From Microbacterium yannicii PS01 (GTDB lineage: Bacteria > Actinomycetota > Actinomycetes > Actinomycetales > Microbacteriaceae), in NCBI RefSeq assembly GCF_000304335.1, contig NZ_CAJF01000006.1:91530-155529 (forward strand): 64,000 nt of DNA. The letters are read 5' to 3'. How positions within the stretch are numbered: the first letter of the stretch is position 1; each line of letters begins with the position of its first letter. Made by a program: the position numbers and the translations under genes. This document shows positions 15,983 through 24,884 of this stretch, one piece after another. The notes under the pieces are model-generated. The model did not search any database. It had not been told where the DNA came from and saw nothing but the letters and a program-made list of their open reading frames with translations.

Positions 15983-17398
15983 TCAGAGGCGAGTCCAGGC
16001 CTCCGTGAGGACGCTGCGCAGGATCTGCTCGATCTCGTCGAACTCGCTCGGACCGATCGTGAGAGGCGGTGCGAGCTGGATGACGGGATCCCCTCGGTCG
16101 TCGGCGCGGCAGTAGAGGCCGGCGTCGAACAGGGCCTTCGAGAGGAATCCGCGCAGCAGGCGCTCGGACTCGTCGTCGTCGAAGGTCTCCTTCGTCGCCT
16201 TGTCCTTGACCAGCTCGATGCCGAAGAAGTAGCCGTCGCCGCGCACGTCGCCGACGATCGGGAGGTCGGTGAGCCTCTCGAGCGTCTTGCGGAAGACCGG
16301 CGAGTTCTCACGGACGCGTTCGTTCAGGCCCTCCTCCTCGAAGATGTCCAGGTTCTCCATGGCGACCGCCGCCGAGACCGGGTGACCGCCGAAGGTGTAG
16401 CCGTGATAGAACGCGGTGTCGCCGTGGGCGAAGGGCTCGTAGATGCGGTCCGACACGATGGTGCCGCCCAGCGGCGAGTAGCCGCTCGTGACGGCCTTGG
16501 CGAACGTGATCATGTCGGGCTGGTAGCCGTACGCGTCGCACGCGAACATGTGGCCGATGCGGCCGAAGGCGCAGATGACCTCGTCAGACACCAGCAGCAC
16601 GTCGTACTTGTCGCAGATCTCGCGGACGCGCTGGAAGTACCCGGGAGGCGGAGGAAAGCAGCCGCCGGAGTTCTGCACGGGCTCGAGGAAGACGGCCGCG
16701 ACGGTGTCGGGCCCTTCGAACTGGATCATCTCCTCGATGCGATCTGCGGCCCAGACGCCGAACTCCTCGAGGCTCGAGGTCGGCGCGCCCATGTCGGACG
16801 CGCGGTAGAAGTTGGTGTTCGGCACCCGGAACCCGCCGGGCGTGAGCGGCTCGAACATGGCCTTCATCGCGGGGATGCCGGTGATCGCGAGCGCGCCCTG
16901 CGGGGTGCCGTGATACGCGACCGAGCGCGAGATCACCTTGTGCTTGGTGGGCTGGCCCTGCAGCTTCCAGTAGTACTTGGCGAGCTTGAACGCCGTCTCG
17001 ACGGCCTCGCCGCCGCCGGTGGAGAAGAAGACCTTGTTGAGATCGCCGGGAGCGTAGTCGGCCAGCCGATCGGCGAGCTCGATCGCCGCGGGGTGGGCGT
17101 ACGACCAGATCGGGAAGAACGCCAGCTGTTCGGCCTGCCTCGCCGCCGTCTCGGCCAGGCGCTTGCGGCCGTGGCCCGCCGCGACGACGAACAGGCCCGA
17201 GAGGCCGTCGATGTAGCGCTTGCCCTGCGAATCCCAGATGTGGTGACCCTCGCCCTTGACGATGATGGGCACGCCGGGACCTTCGGTCATGACGGACTGG
17301 CGTGCGAAGTGCATCCACAGATGGTCCTTCGCCATCTGCTGCAGCTCCGCGTCGCTGCGGACAGGGCGCTGGGTAACGGATTGCTCGGTGGTGGACAT
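15983..17398 (-). CDS. class-III aminotransferase (omega-amino acid/putrescine type)
   Basis: A 471-residue PLP-dependent class-III aminotransferase. Visible features: the DHLWMHFARQS N-terminus common to beta-alanine/putrescine-pyruvate transaminases, FFSTGGGEAVETAFKLAKYYW, the YHG motif, LLVSDEVICAFGRIG with the PLP Asp, and the catalytic lysine in TFAKAVTSGYSPLGG. The ATG at 17398 is chosen because the conserved start follows; the frame is open further upstream. Probable reaction is transfer of a terminal amino group to pyruvate. It could act with the second aminotransferase and semialdehyde dehydrogenase at 47.8-50.8 kb, but it is separate from them. Confidence 0.88.
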   Translation of the reverse strand: MSTTEQSVTQRPVRSDAELQQMAKDHLWMHFARQSVMTEGPGVPIIVKGEGHHIWDSQGKRYIDGLSGLFVVAAGHGRKRLAETAARQAEQLAFFPIWSYAHPAAIELADRLADYAPGDLNKVFFSTGGGEAVETAFKLAKYYWKLQGQPTKHKVISRSVAYHGTPQGALAITGIPAMKAMFEPLTPGGFRVPNTNFYRASDMGAPTSSLEEFGVWAADRIEEMIQFEGPDTVAAVFLEPVQNSGGCFPPPPGYFQRVREICDKYDVLLVSDEVICAFGRIGHMFACDAYGYQPDMITFAKAVTSGYSPLGGTIVSDRIYEPFAHGDTAFYHGYTFGGHPVSAAVAMENLDIFEEEGLNERVRENSPVFRKTLERLTDLPIVGDVRGDGYFFGIELVKDKATKETFDDDESERLLRGFLSKALFDAGLYCRADDRGDPVIQLAPPLTIGPSEFDEIEQILRSVLTEAWTRL

Positions 17399-17504
17399 GG
17401 CAGGCCTTCCGTCTGACGTTCTCCCCACGCTACTCGCGTGCCCGGCGCAGCGGCATGCGACGGTTCGTCCGGTTCGGGCGCCCGATGCGGCGGACCGTCC
17501 GTCC

Positions 17505-18497
17505 TCAGCTCGATCCGCGGGGGACCAGCCGCGTCGGTCGGACGATGGGCTCGTCCGGCAGCGCCCCGCCGTCGGCGGCCTCGGCGAGTGCATCGACCGC
17601 CGCCGCCGCCATCTCGCGGATGGGCTGGCGCACGGTGGTGAGTGGGGGCGTCAGCCAGCGCGCGCCACGCAGGTCGTCGAAGCCCACCACGAGGACGTCG
17701 TCGGGGATGCGGCGTCCGGCTGCAGCCGCCGCGCCGTAGACGCCGGCGGCCATCTCGTCGGTGCAGGCGAACACCCCCAGTCGCTCGCCCGGTGGAAGCG
17801 CGCGCAGCAGCGGGAGGACGGCCTCCCGGGCGCTCGCCGCTCCCCAGTCGCCGCTGACCACCGTGGCTTCCGTGTCGGGGCTGAGGGTGTGCAGCCCCGC
17901 ACGGAAGCCCTCGTGCCGGGCTCGTCCGAAGCGGTACGCCGGCGTGCCCCGAACCACTGCGAAGCGGGTCGCTCCGCGCGAGATCAGGTGCGCCGCGGCC
18001 GCCCGGCCGCCCTCGTGATCGGTGGTGCGCACGCTCGCGAGGCCATGGAGCGATTCCGCCCGGGGATCCAGCAGGATCACCGGGATCTCGGCATCCGCCA
18101 GCGCCGCCAGCTGAGACGCGGTCGGCGAGACGAGTCCGAGCACCACACCGGCCGACCCGCGGCGGCGGATGCGCATCGGCCAGTCGTCGTCGGGACTGTC
18201 GCGCTCCTCGGTGAGCACGAGGTCGTAGCCCGCGGCGGCCGCCGCGCTGCGCGCTCCGGCGGTGACCTCGTCGGAGTAGGGGTTGTGGAAGCCGCTCAGG
18301 ACGAGATCGATGAGGCGAGCGGATGCCGCGGGCCGCCCGCCGCCGGAGGGGTCCCGGCGATACCCCATGCGACGCGCGGCGGCCAGAACCCGCCGCCGTG
18401 TGCCCGGGGAGAGGTCGCCGCGGCCCGAGAGCGCGCGCGAGGCGGTCGCGACGCTGACGCCCGCTTCGGCCGCGACGCTCGCCAGGGTGACTCGCAT
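17505..18497 (-). CDS. LacI family transcriptional regulator
   Basis: A 330-residue LacI-type repressor. The N-terminal MRVTLASVAAEAGVSVATASRALSG is the DNA-binding helix-turn-helix, followed by the hinge and a periplasmic-binding-protein-like sensor domain ending in the usual TVRQP motif. The start at the ATG 18497 follows from the HTH position. A TTGCGCAA palindrome at 18508-18515, 11 bases upstream, is a likely autoregulatory operator. The divergent ThuA-Gfo/Idh pair is its probable target, which implies control of a carbohydrate catabolic step by a sugar ligand. Confidence 0.9.
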   Translation of the reverse strand: MRVTLASVAAEAGVSVATASRALSGRGDLSPGTRRRVLAAARRMGYRRDPSGGGRPAASARLIDLVLSGFHNPYSDEVTAGARSAAAAAGYDLVLTEERDSPDDDWPMRIRRRGSAGVVLGLVSPTASQLAALADAEIPVILLDPRAESLHGLASVRTTDHEGGRAAAAHLISRGATRFAVVRGTPAYRFGRARHEGFRAGLHTLSPDTEATVVSGDWGAASAREAVLPLLRALPPGERLGVFACTDEMAAGVYGAAAAAGRRIPDDVLVVGFDDLRGARWLTPPLTTVRQPIREMAAAAVDALAEAADGGALPDEPIVRPTRLVPRGSS

Positions 18498-18507
18498 GCC
18501 TCCAGTT

Positions 18508-18515
18508 TTGCGCAA
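18508..18515. promoter_or_regulatory. LacI-type operator candidate TTGCGCAA
   Basis: An 8-bp perfect palindrome with central CG, as in many LacI-family sites, lies between the divergent LacI and ThuA genes, 11 bases before the LacI ATG. The rest of the 109-bp gap contains a GATGAC tandem run at about 18571-18592 and no other clear signal. Confidence 0.45.
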
Positions 18516-18606
18516 GCTTCTCGACCGGCGCGACCACCGGTGGCATGTTCGGAGGGCAGGGAGCTCGCACGATGACGATGACGATGACGACACGAGGAGC
18601 AGGCTC

Positions 18607-19305
18607 ATGACCCGATCGGCGCTGATCGTCCGTGGCGGCTGGGACGGACACCACCCGGTGGAGGCGACGGACCTCTTCATGCCGTTCCTGCGCGACTCCG
18701 GGTTCGACATCACGATCGAGGAGTCGCCCGACGTCTACGCGGACGCAGCCCGGATGTCGCAGACCGACCTCGTCGTCCAGTGCGTGACGATGTCCGAGAT
18801 CTCGGGGGAGGCGGTGGCCGGGCTCCGGTCCGCCGTGGCCGCGGGCACCGGCCTCGCCGGCTGGCACGGCGGCATCGCCGACTCGTATCGCGCGAGCTCC
18901 GACTACCTGCAGCTGGTCGGCGGGCAGTTCGCCACGCATCCGTCGAAGCATCCCGACGAGGTGCACGGAGGCGAAACCGACAACTACCTCGAGTACACGG
19001 TGCAGCTGACCGAGCTCGGGCGCGCGCACGAGATCACCGCGGGGCTCGACGACTTCTCGCTGCGCACCGAGCAGTACTGGGTGCTCCACGACGATCTGAA
19101 CGACGTGCTCGCCACCACCACGCACCCGGTGCAGCCCTATCACCCGTGGCACCGCGCCATCACCTCCCCGGCGGTGTGGACCCGTGAATGGGGCGCCGGG
19201 CGCGTGTTCGTCGCGACTCCCGGGCACAGCGTCGATGTGCTCAGCGACCCGAACGTTCGCACGATCATCGAAAGGGGCATGCTGTGGGCATCGCGCACCC
19301 GGTAG
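18607..19305 (+). CDS. ThuA domain-containing protein
   Basis: A 232-residue protein of the ThuA family, a class-I glutamine-amidotransferase-like fold found in trehalose/sucrose and other sugar utilisation loci. Visible segments are ALIVRGGWDGHHPVEATDLF, the AGTGLAGWHGGIADSY loop, FATHPSKHPDEV and VFVATPGHSVDVL. The ATG at 18607 is chosen because the ThuA fold starts there; the longer frame has no homology-like sequence. It overlaps the Gfo/Idh/MocA gene by 22 bp. ThuA/oxidoreductase pairs are thought to interconvert sugars and 3-keto-sugars, but biochemical support is limited. Confidence 0.88.
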   Translation: MTRSALIVRGGWDGHHPVEATDLFMPFLRDSGFDITIEESPDVYADAARMSQTDLVVQCVTMSEISGEAVAGLRSAVAAGTGLAGWHGGIADSYRASSDYLQLVGGQFATHPSKHPDEVHGGETDNYLEYTVQLTELGRAHEITAGLDDFSLRTEQYWVLHDDLNDVLATTTHPVQPYHPWHRAITSPAVWTREWGAGRVFVATPGHSVDVLSDPNVRTIIERGMLWASRTR

Positions 19306-20387
19306 GCATCGTCGGTCTCGGCGTCATCTCACGGCAGTACCTCGACACGCTCCTGGGGTCTGATCAGGTGCGCGTCGTCGCCGTCGCAGACCTCGACGCA
19401 TCGCGTGCGGCCGCCGTGGCCGAGCGCATCCCCGGCTGCCGTGTGCTCACGACGGCCGAGCTCGTCGCCGACGACGAGGTGCAGACCGTGCTCAACCTCA
19501 CGATTCCCGCCGCCCACGCCGAGGTAGCGCTCGCTGCGATCGCGCACGGCAAGGACGTCTACGGCGAGAAGCCGCTCGCGGCGACGCTCGCCGATGCGAT
19601 GAGCATCGTGGATGCCGCGACGCGAGCGGGCAGGCGCCTCGGGTGCGCGCCCGACACGGTGCTCGGCACCGGCGTCCAGACCGCTCGAGCGGCGATCGAG
19701 GACGGCCGCATCGGACGCCCCGTCTCGGCGGCCGCGATGTGGATCTCGCCCGGCCACGAGCACTGGCACCCGCAGCCCGACTTCTACTACCGCGAAGGCG
19801 GCGGGCCCCTCCTCGATATGGGTCCGTACTATCTCACGAGCCTGGTGCAGCTGCTCGGCCCCGTCGAGGCGGTTTCGGGTGCCGCGTCGCGGTCGCGCGC
19901 CGAGCGGGTCATCGCCACCGGTCCGCGCGCGGGCGAGTCGATCGGAGTCGAGGTCGACACGCACCTGACCGGCATCCTGCACCACGCCTCCGGCGCGCTC
20001 TCGACGGTCACGATGAGCTTCGACGGCGTCGCGTCGACCGCTGCGCCGATCGAGGTGCACGGTGTGACCGGCTCCCTCGTGGTGCCCGACCCCAACCACT
20101 TCTCCGGCGACGTGCTGCTTCAGCCGCACGGGGAGCAGTGGCAGACCCTTCCGCCCGCCGCCGGATACGTCGATGCCGGACGCGGTGCCGGACTGATCGA
20201 CCTCGTGAGCGGCGCCGGCCGTGCCAGCGGCGAGATGGCGCTGCACGTCCTCGAGATCATGACGCTGCTCGGCGTCTCGGCATCCTCCGGCGTGCGGGAG
20301 CGGCTCGCCACAACGGTGACCACGCCCGACCTCGTGCCCCTGACACCGGTGGCGCAGTGGCGCGGGGCTGTTCCGGCATCCCTCTGA
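19284..20387 (+). CDS. Gfo/Idh/MocA family oxidoreductase
   Basis: A 367-residue NAD(P)-dependent sugar/inositol-type dehydrogenase. The Rossmann start VGIVGLGVISRQYLDTLL is followed by the signature DVYGEKPLAATLADA with catalytic Lys, and a C-terminal beta-sheet domain with GGPLLDMGPYYLTSLVQLLG. The GTG at 19284 is preceded by AAAGGGG, which decides the start inside the end of the ThuA gene (22-bp overlap). It likely oxidises or reduces a sugar ring hydroxyl together with the ThuA partner, under the divergent LacI regulator. A hairpin at 20428-20455 follows. Confidence 0.9.
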   Translation: MGIAHPVGIVGLGVISRQYLDTLLGSDQVRVVAVADLDASRAAAVAERIPGCRVLTTAELVADDEVQTVLNLTIPAAHAEVALAAIAHGKDVYGEKPLAATLADAMSIVDAATRAGRRLGCAPDTVLGTGVQTARAAIEDGRIGRPVSAAAMWISPGHEHWHPQPDFYYREGGGPLLDMGPYYLTSLVQLLGPVEAVSGAASRSRAERVIATGPRAGESIGVEVDTHLTGILHHASGALSTVTMSFDGVASTAAPIEVHGVTGSLVVPDPNHFSGDVLLQPHGEQWQTLPPAAGYVDAGRGAGLIDLVSGAGRASGEMALHVLEIMTLLGVSASSGVRERLATTVTTPDLVPLTPVAQWRGAVPASL

Positions 20388-20427
20388 GGCGTCGGCGACC
20401 TCGCTCAACAGGACGACGGGGCCTGCC

Positions 20428-20455
20428 CAGGAGGTTCGGCGAGCGAGACCTCCTG
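20428..20455. terminator. hairpin between convergent genes
   Basis: CAGGAGGT and ACCTCCTG form an 8-bp stem with a 12-base loop between the oxidoreductase and the GH3 gene, which converge. Confidence 0.45.
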
Positions 20456-20493
20456 CGCAAGCCCGGTCGACCTGTCGAAGCGTGCGCCGCTCG

Positions 20494-22881
20494 TCAGGCC
20501 ACGCGCTCCCTAACGCCGCGCACCACGGTGGCGGTGGCGACGCGGGGATCGTCGAGGCCGACCTCGTAGAGCGCTCCGGTGACCGTGAGGGCGGCCGTGG
20601 TCTCGCGCTCCGCGCAGGACGGTCCGACCCACAGCGTGATGTCGCCGGGCTCGACGATGCGACGGCCCTGCACGCCGGTGAACGCCAGGCGCTGCGTGGG
20701 AACCTCGAAGCGCACGACGGCCTCCTCACCGGCTTCGAGCGCGATCCGCTCGAATGCGAGCAGCTGCGCGACGGGGCGCGTGACGCTGCCGACCTCGTCG
20801 CGCGCGTAGAGCTGCACGAGATCGGTGCCCGATCGCTCGCCGGTGTTGCGGACGCGCACCGAGACGGTGAAGGATGCCCCGGCAGCGACGTCGCCGTCCA
20901 CCTCGAGGGCGTCGCGAGAGAACGTCGTGTAGGTGAGTCCGTGGCCGAAGGGCAGCAGGGGGTCCGAGTCGGCGCTGGTCACATCGGACGAGCCGCCCAG
21001 GGTCGGATGCAGGTACGAGTACGGCTGCGCGCCGGCGGCGCGGGGGAGTGACACCGGCAGGTGACCCGAGGGTGAGGCGGTGCCGGCGAGGACCGCTGCG
21101 ATCGCGCCGCCGCCCTCCTCTCCCGGGAAGAACGCCTGCAGCACGGCGGCCGGGCGCGGAGCCGACGCGTCGGCCCACGGGCTCGGGGTCGAGCCCGTCG
21201 GGACCGCACCGAGCCCGGTGACGGCGCCGCCCTTCACGGCTCGCTCGGGAAGCGCCCATCCGATGGCGTAGGGCCGCCCGGTGAGCAGGACGAGCACGAC
21301 CGGCGTGCCGGTGGCGCACACCGCCTCGACCAGCTCGCGCTGGATGCCGGGCAGCTCGAGGGAGTCGACGTCGTTCCCCTCGCCGACCGTGCCGCGGCCG
21401 AACAGTCCCGCCCGGTCGCCGACGACCACGACGGCGACGTCGGCGGCCCGTGCGGCCTCGACGGCGGCAGCGATGCCGGAGCGATCGTCGCCCTCGACCT
21501 CGCACCCGGGCTCGTGCACGATGACGGCGCCGGGGAACTCGGATGCCAGCGCGTCCTGGACGGTCGGCAGCGAGACGCCGAGCGGCGAGTCGGGATGATG
21601 GGCGAGCACGTGGTTCACGAAGGAGTAGCAGCCCATCAGCGCCTCGGAGCTCGCGGCATTGGGGCCGATCAGCGCGATCCGGTCCGTTCGTCCGGCGCCC
21701 AGGGGCAGCAGTCCGTCGTTGCTGAGCAGGACGAGGGACTCCTCGGCCAGCGCGCGGGCGATGGCGCGGTGTGCGGGCGAGTCGAGGTCGACGCGGCTCG
21801 GCGGCGTCTCGAACCGCTCGTCGAGCAGGCCGAGGTCCTCCTTCTGCGCCAGGACGCGCGCGACGGCGCGATCGAGCACCTCGGGGTCGAGGATGCCCGC
21901 CCGCACGAGTTCGGGGAGCGCCTCGAAGGCGTCGGCGCTGGGCAGCTCGACGTCGATCCCCGCCTCGATCGCCTGACGTGCCGCGTCGGCGCGATCCGCG
22001 GCGACCTGGTGCATCGTCTGAAGGAACGCGATCGAGAAGTAGTCCGAGACAACGACGCCGTCGAATCCCCACTCGTCGCGCAGCAGGTCGGTCAGGTACT
22101 GCGTGGTCGCTGCCACCGGGATGCCGTCGATCTCGGAGTACGAGTTCATGACGCTGCGGGCGCCGCCCTCGCGCACCGCCATCTCGAACGGCGGCAGCAG
22201 CACGTCCGCGATCTCGCGGGCGCCGGCCTGCACCGGCGCGTGGTTGCGGCCGGCGCGTGAGCCGGAGTAGCCGACGAAGTGCTTGAGGGTCGCGTGGACG
22301 CCCTCGCTCTGCAGCCCGCGCACGTATGCGGTGCCGAGGACTCCGACGAGATAGGGATCCTCGCCGATGCACTCGTCCACGCGCCCCCAGCGAGGATCGC
22401 GGACGACATCGAGGACGGGAGCCAGGCCCTGATGGATGCCGAGCTCACGCATGGATCGCCCGATGGTGCGGCCCATCTCCTCGACGAGTGCGGGGTCGAA
22501 GGCGGCACCCCAGCCCAGAGGCGTCGGGAAAGTGGCCGCCTTCCAGGCGGCGAGCCCCGTGAGGCACTCTTCGTGCACGATGGCGGGAATGCCGAGACGG
22601 GACCGCTCGCGGAGCCGCCGCTGCTCGCTCCAGAGCCATTCCGCGCGCTCCACCGGCTCGACCGGACGCGTGCCGTAGACCCGGGTGAGATGGCCTAGAC
22701 CGTGCGCGGTCGCCTCTTCGTAGCGGGTGGAGGTCTGCATCTCACCGGCCATCGGAGCGACGACCTCGTCGCCCTGGTCGACCCAGAATCCGACGAGCTG
22801 CGCCCGCTTCTCCTCTAGGGTCATCTGCGCGAGCAGGTCGCGGACGCGCGGCGATGCCGCCCGTGCCTCATCTGAATACAC
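20494..22881 (-). CDS. glycoside hydrolase family 3 (beta-glucosidase/beta-xylosidase)
   Basis: A 795-residue GH3 enzyme. The TIM-barrel domain shows KRAQLVGFW, FPTPLGWGAAFDPALVEEMGR, HQGLAPVLDVVRDPRWGRVDE, GVHATLKHFVGYS and the nucleophile region FDGVVVSDYFSI (Asp in SDY). The alpha/beta sandwich contains the acid/base region, and a C-terminal fibronectin-III-like domain ends the protein. No signal peptide is seen, so it probably hydrolyses imported oligosaccharides in the cytosol. The GTG start follows a purine-rich AGAAAGAG. It sits directly downstream of the sugar ABC transporter genes and near xylA/xylB, so beta-xylosidase activity is plausible but unproven. Confidence 0.9.
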   Translation of the reverse strand: MYSDEARAASPRVRDLLAQMTLEEKRAQLVGFWVDQGDEVVAPMAGEMQTSTRYEEATAHGLGHLTRVYGTRPVEPVERAEWLWSEQRRLRERSRLGIPAIVHEECLTGLAAWKAATFPTPLGWGAAFDPALVEEMGRTIGRSMRELGIHQGLAPVLDVVRDPRWGRVDECIGEDPYLVGVLGTAYVRGLQSEGVHATLKHFVGYSGSRAGRNHAPVQAGAREIADVLLPPFEMAVREGGARSVMNSYSEIDGIPVAATTQYLTDLLRDEWGFDGVVVSDYFSIAFLQTMHQVAADRADAARQAIEAGIDVELPSADAFEALPELVRAGILDPEVLDRAVARVLAQKEDLGLLDERFETPPSRVDLDSPAHRAIARALAEESLVLLSNDGLLPLGAGRTDRIALIGPNAASSEALMGCYSFVNHVLAHHPDSPLGVSLPTVQDALASEFPGAVIVHEPGCEVEGDDRSGIAAAVEAARAADVAVVVVGDRAGLFGRGTVGEGNDVDSLELPGIQRELVEAVCATGTPVVLVLLTGRPYAIGWALPERAVKGGAVTGLGAVPTGSTPSPWADASAPRPAAVLQAFFPGEEGGGAIAAVLAGTASPSGHLPVSLPRAAGAQPYSYLHPTLGGSSDVTSADSDPLLPFGHGLTYTTFSRDALEVDGDVAAGASFTVSVRVRNTGERSGTDLVQLYARDEVGSVTRPVAQLLAFERIALEAGEEAVVRFEVPTQRLAFTGVQGRRIVEPGDITLWVGPSCAERETTAALTVTGALYEVGLDDPRVATATVVRGVRERVA

Positions 22882-22927
22882 GTGGTTCTCTTTCTTCGAG
22901 GAGACGGATGCCGCGGCATCCGTCTGA

Positions 22928-23839
22928 TCAGCCCTTGACCGCGCCGGTGAGTCCGCCCACGATCCGTCGTTCGAACACGCTGAAGAAGATCAGCGCAGGG
23001 ATCATGGACAGCGAGGTGAAGGCGAGCACTTTGGCGGTGTCGACCGAGTACTGCGACGAGAAGGACTGCACGCCGAGCGGCAGCGTGAAGGCGACCTCGT
23101 TGTTGAGGATGAACAGGGGCAGCAGGTAGCTGTTCCAGCTGCCGATGAAGGCCAGGATGCCGGTGGTGATGACGCCCGGAAGCGAGAGCGGCAGGACCAT
23201 GCGCCAGAAGAACCCGATGCGACTGGCGCCGTCGATGAACGCCGCCTCCTGGATCTCATCGGGGATCGCGCGCAGGAACGGCACCAGGATGATGATCGTG
23301 GTCGGCAGCGCGAAGGCGATCTGGGGGAGGATGACGCCGCCGAGCGAGTTCATCAGCCCCAGGTCGCGCACCACGATGTACAGCGGCGTGATGGCGACCG
23401 TCAGGGGGAACATGAGTCCTGCGGCGAAGACGGCGTACAGCACCCCGCGCCCGGCGAACCGGTAGCGCGCGAGCACATAGCTGGCCATGAGGCCCAGCAC
23501 GACCACCCCGATCGTGGTCGCGAGCGCCACGATGGTGGAGTTGAGCACCTGCCGCCAGAAGATCCCGCCGGTGAGGACGTCGATGTAGTTCGCCGCCACC
23601 CAGGGGCTGGGAAGCCCTGCCGGGTCGGTCGTGATCTGGGCGTTCGTCCGGAAGCCGCCGAGGATGATGTACCCGATCGGGACGAGCATCAGTCCGACGG
23701 TGATGAGGGCGACGAAGTAGACGATCGGGCTCGCCCAGGGCAGCGCCCCGCGGTCGTCGCGGCGGCGGCCGCCCCGTCGGGAGCGTCGGGGACGGACGGC
23801 GAGGCCCTCGGGGATCGCCGTGGTGGGGAAGGCGGTCAT
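22928..23839 (-). CDS. carbohydrate ABC transporter permease (MalG-type)
   Basis: A 303-residue inner-membrane permease with six hydrophobic segments and the EAA loop (EIQEAAFIDGASRIGFFWRMVLPLSLPG). The N-terminus is a long Arg-rich cytoplasmic tail. The ATG at 23839 overlaps the stop of the upstream permease (ATGA), so both are co-translated; a longer frame upstream only reads through that gene out of frame. It belongs to the solute-binding protein / two-permease set at 22.9-26.2 kb. No ATPase gene is adjacent, so a shared MsiK-type ATPase elsewhere is expected. Confidence 0.9.
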   Translation of the reverse strand: MTAFPTTAIPEGLAVRPRRSRRGGRRRDDRGALPWASPIVYFVALITVGLMLVPIGYIILGGFRTNAQITTDPAGLPSPWVAANYIDVLTGGIFWRQVLNSTIVALATTIGVVVLGLMASYVLARYRFAGRGVLYAVFAAGLMFPLTVAITPLYIVVRDLGLMNSLGGVILPQIAFALPTTIIILVPFLRAIPDEIQEAAFIDGASRIGFFWRMVLPLSLPGVITTGILAFIGSWNSYLLPLFILNNEVAFTLPLGVQSFSSQYSVDTAKVLAFTSLSMIPALIFFSVFERRIVGGLTGAVKG

Positions 23840-24876
23840 CGGCGGTTCCTCTTGTCTTTCTTGCCGTCGGTGAGGGCTCCCTCGGTGTCGCGACGCAGGA
23901 CGAAGCGCTGGTAGATGAGGGCGACGACCAGCGAGATCACGAAGATCACGACGGCGACGGCGTTGCCGTAGCCGAAGTTGCCCGCGTTGCGGCCCTCCGA
24001 GACCATGTAGGTCGCCATCGTCGAGGTGCCCGCCGTGGCGGCGATGTACTGGCCCCAGATGATGTACACGAGGTCGAACAGCTGCAGCGAGCCGATGATC
24101 GACAGGAACGCCCAGATCCGCAGCGTCGGCCCGAGCAGCGGCAGCGTGATGCGCCACTGGATCTGCCAGAAGGAGGCGCCGTCGATCGCGGCGGCCTCGG
24201 AGAGCTCCTCGGGGATGCCCTGCAGCCCTGCGAGGAAGAGGATCACCGCGAAGCCGACGTACTTCCACGTGATGATGCCCATCAGCGTCCAGATCGCGAT
24301 GTCGGGGTTCGAGAGCCAGTCGTTGGCGAGGAAGCCCAGGCCGATCTGCTCGAGGAACGCGTTGAAGGCGCCGCTGGTCTGGAGCATGAGGCTCCACCCC
24401 GTGCCGACGACGACCTCGGAGATCACGTATGGCACGAAGATGAGGACTCGGATCAGGGACTGGCCCCTCATCCGGCGGTTCAGCAGAAGGGCCAGCAGAA
24501 TCGCCACCGGCCCCTGGAGGACGAGCGAGAACACGACGATGAAGCCGTTGTGTCCGAGTGCCTCGAGGAAGGCCGGATCCTGGAGGATCGTGAGGTAGTT
24601 GCGCAGTCCGATGAAATCGGTCGGCGGCCCGTACCCCTGCCAGCTGAAGAAGCCGTAGTAGGTGGCCATCACGACCGGGAAGATCACGAAGCCGAGGAAC
24701 ATCACCAGGGCGGGGCCCACCAGCAGTGCGATCTCGGCTCGGACCCGCCAGCCGACGCCGCGGGGGCGTCGGCGGGCGGGGGCGACCGGTGCAGGCGACG
24801 AGGCGTCGCCTGCACCGGCCGGCGCGAACTTCCGCGGCGTCACCTCATGCTCCGCAGAGCTCGCGCGCGTATGCAT
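23836..24876 (-). CDS. sugar ABC transporter permease (MalF-type)
   Basis: A 346-residue permease with six hydrophobic segments after a Pro/Ala/Arg-rich N-terminal tail. The EAA motif is EELSEAAAIDGASFWQIQWRITLPLLGP. The ATG at 24876 is preceded by AAGGA about 6 bases away. It sits 8 bp after the solute-binding protein gene and overlaps the next permease by 4 bp, so the three genes form an operon. It would carry an oligosaccharide or monosaccharide, plausibly a xyloside given the GH3, XylA and XylB neighbours. Confidence 0.9.
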   Translation of the reverse strand: MHTRASSAEHEVTPRKFAPAGAGDASSPAPVAPARRRPRGVGWRVRAEIALLVGPALVMFLGFVIFPVVMATYYGFFSWQGYGPPTDFIGLRNYLTILQDPAFLEALGHNGFIVVFSLVLQGPVAILLALLLNRRMRGQSLIRVLIFVPYVISEVVVGTGWSLMLQTSGAFNAFLEQIGLGFLANDWLSNPDIAIWTLMGIITWKYVGFAVILFLAGLQGIPEELSEAAAIDGASFWQIQWRITLPLLGPTLRIWAFLSIIGSLQLFDLVYIIWGQYIAATAGTSTMATYMVSEGRNAGNFGYGNAVAVVIFVISLVVALIYQRFVLRRDTEGALTDGKKDKRNRR

Positions 24877-24884
24877 GTCGTTCC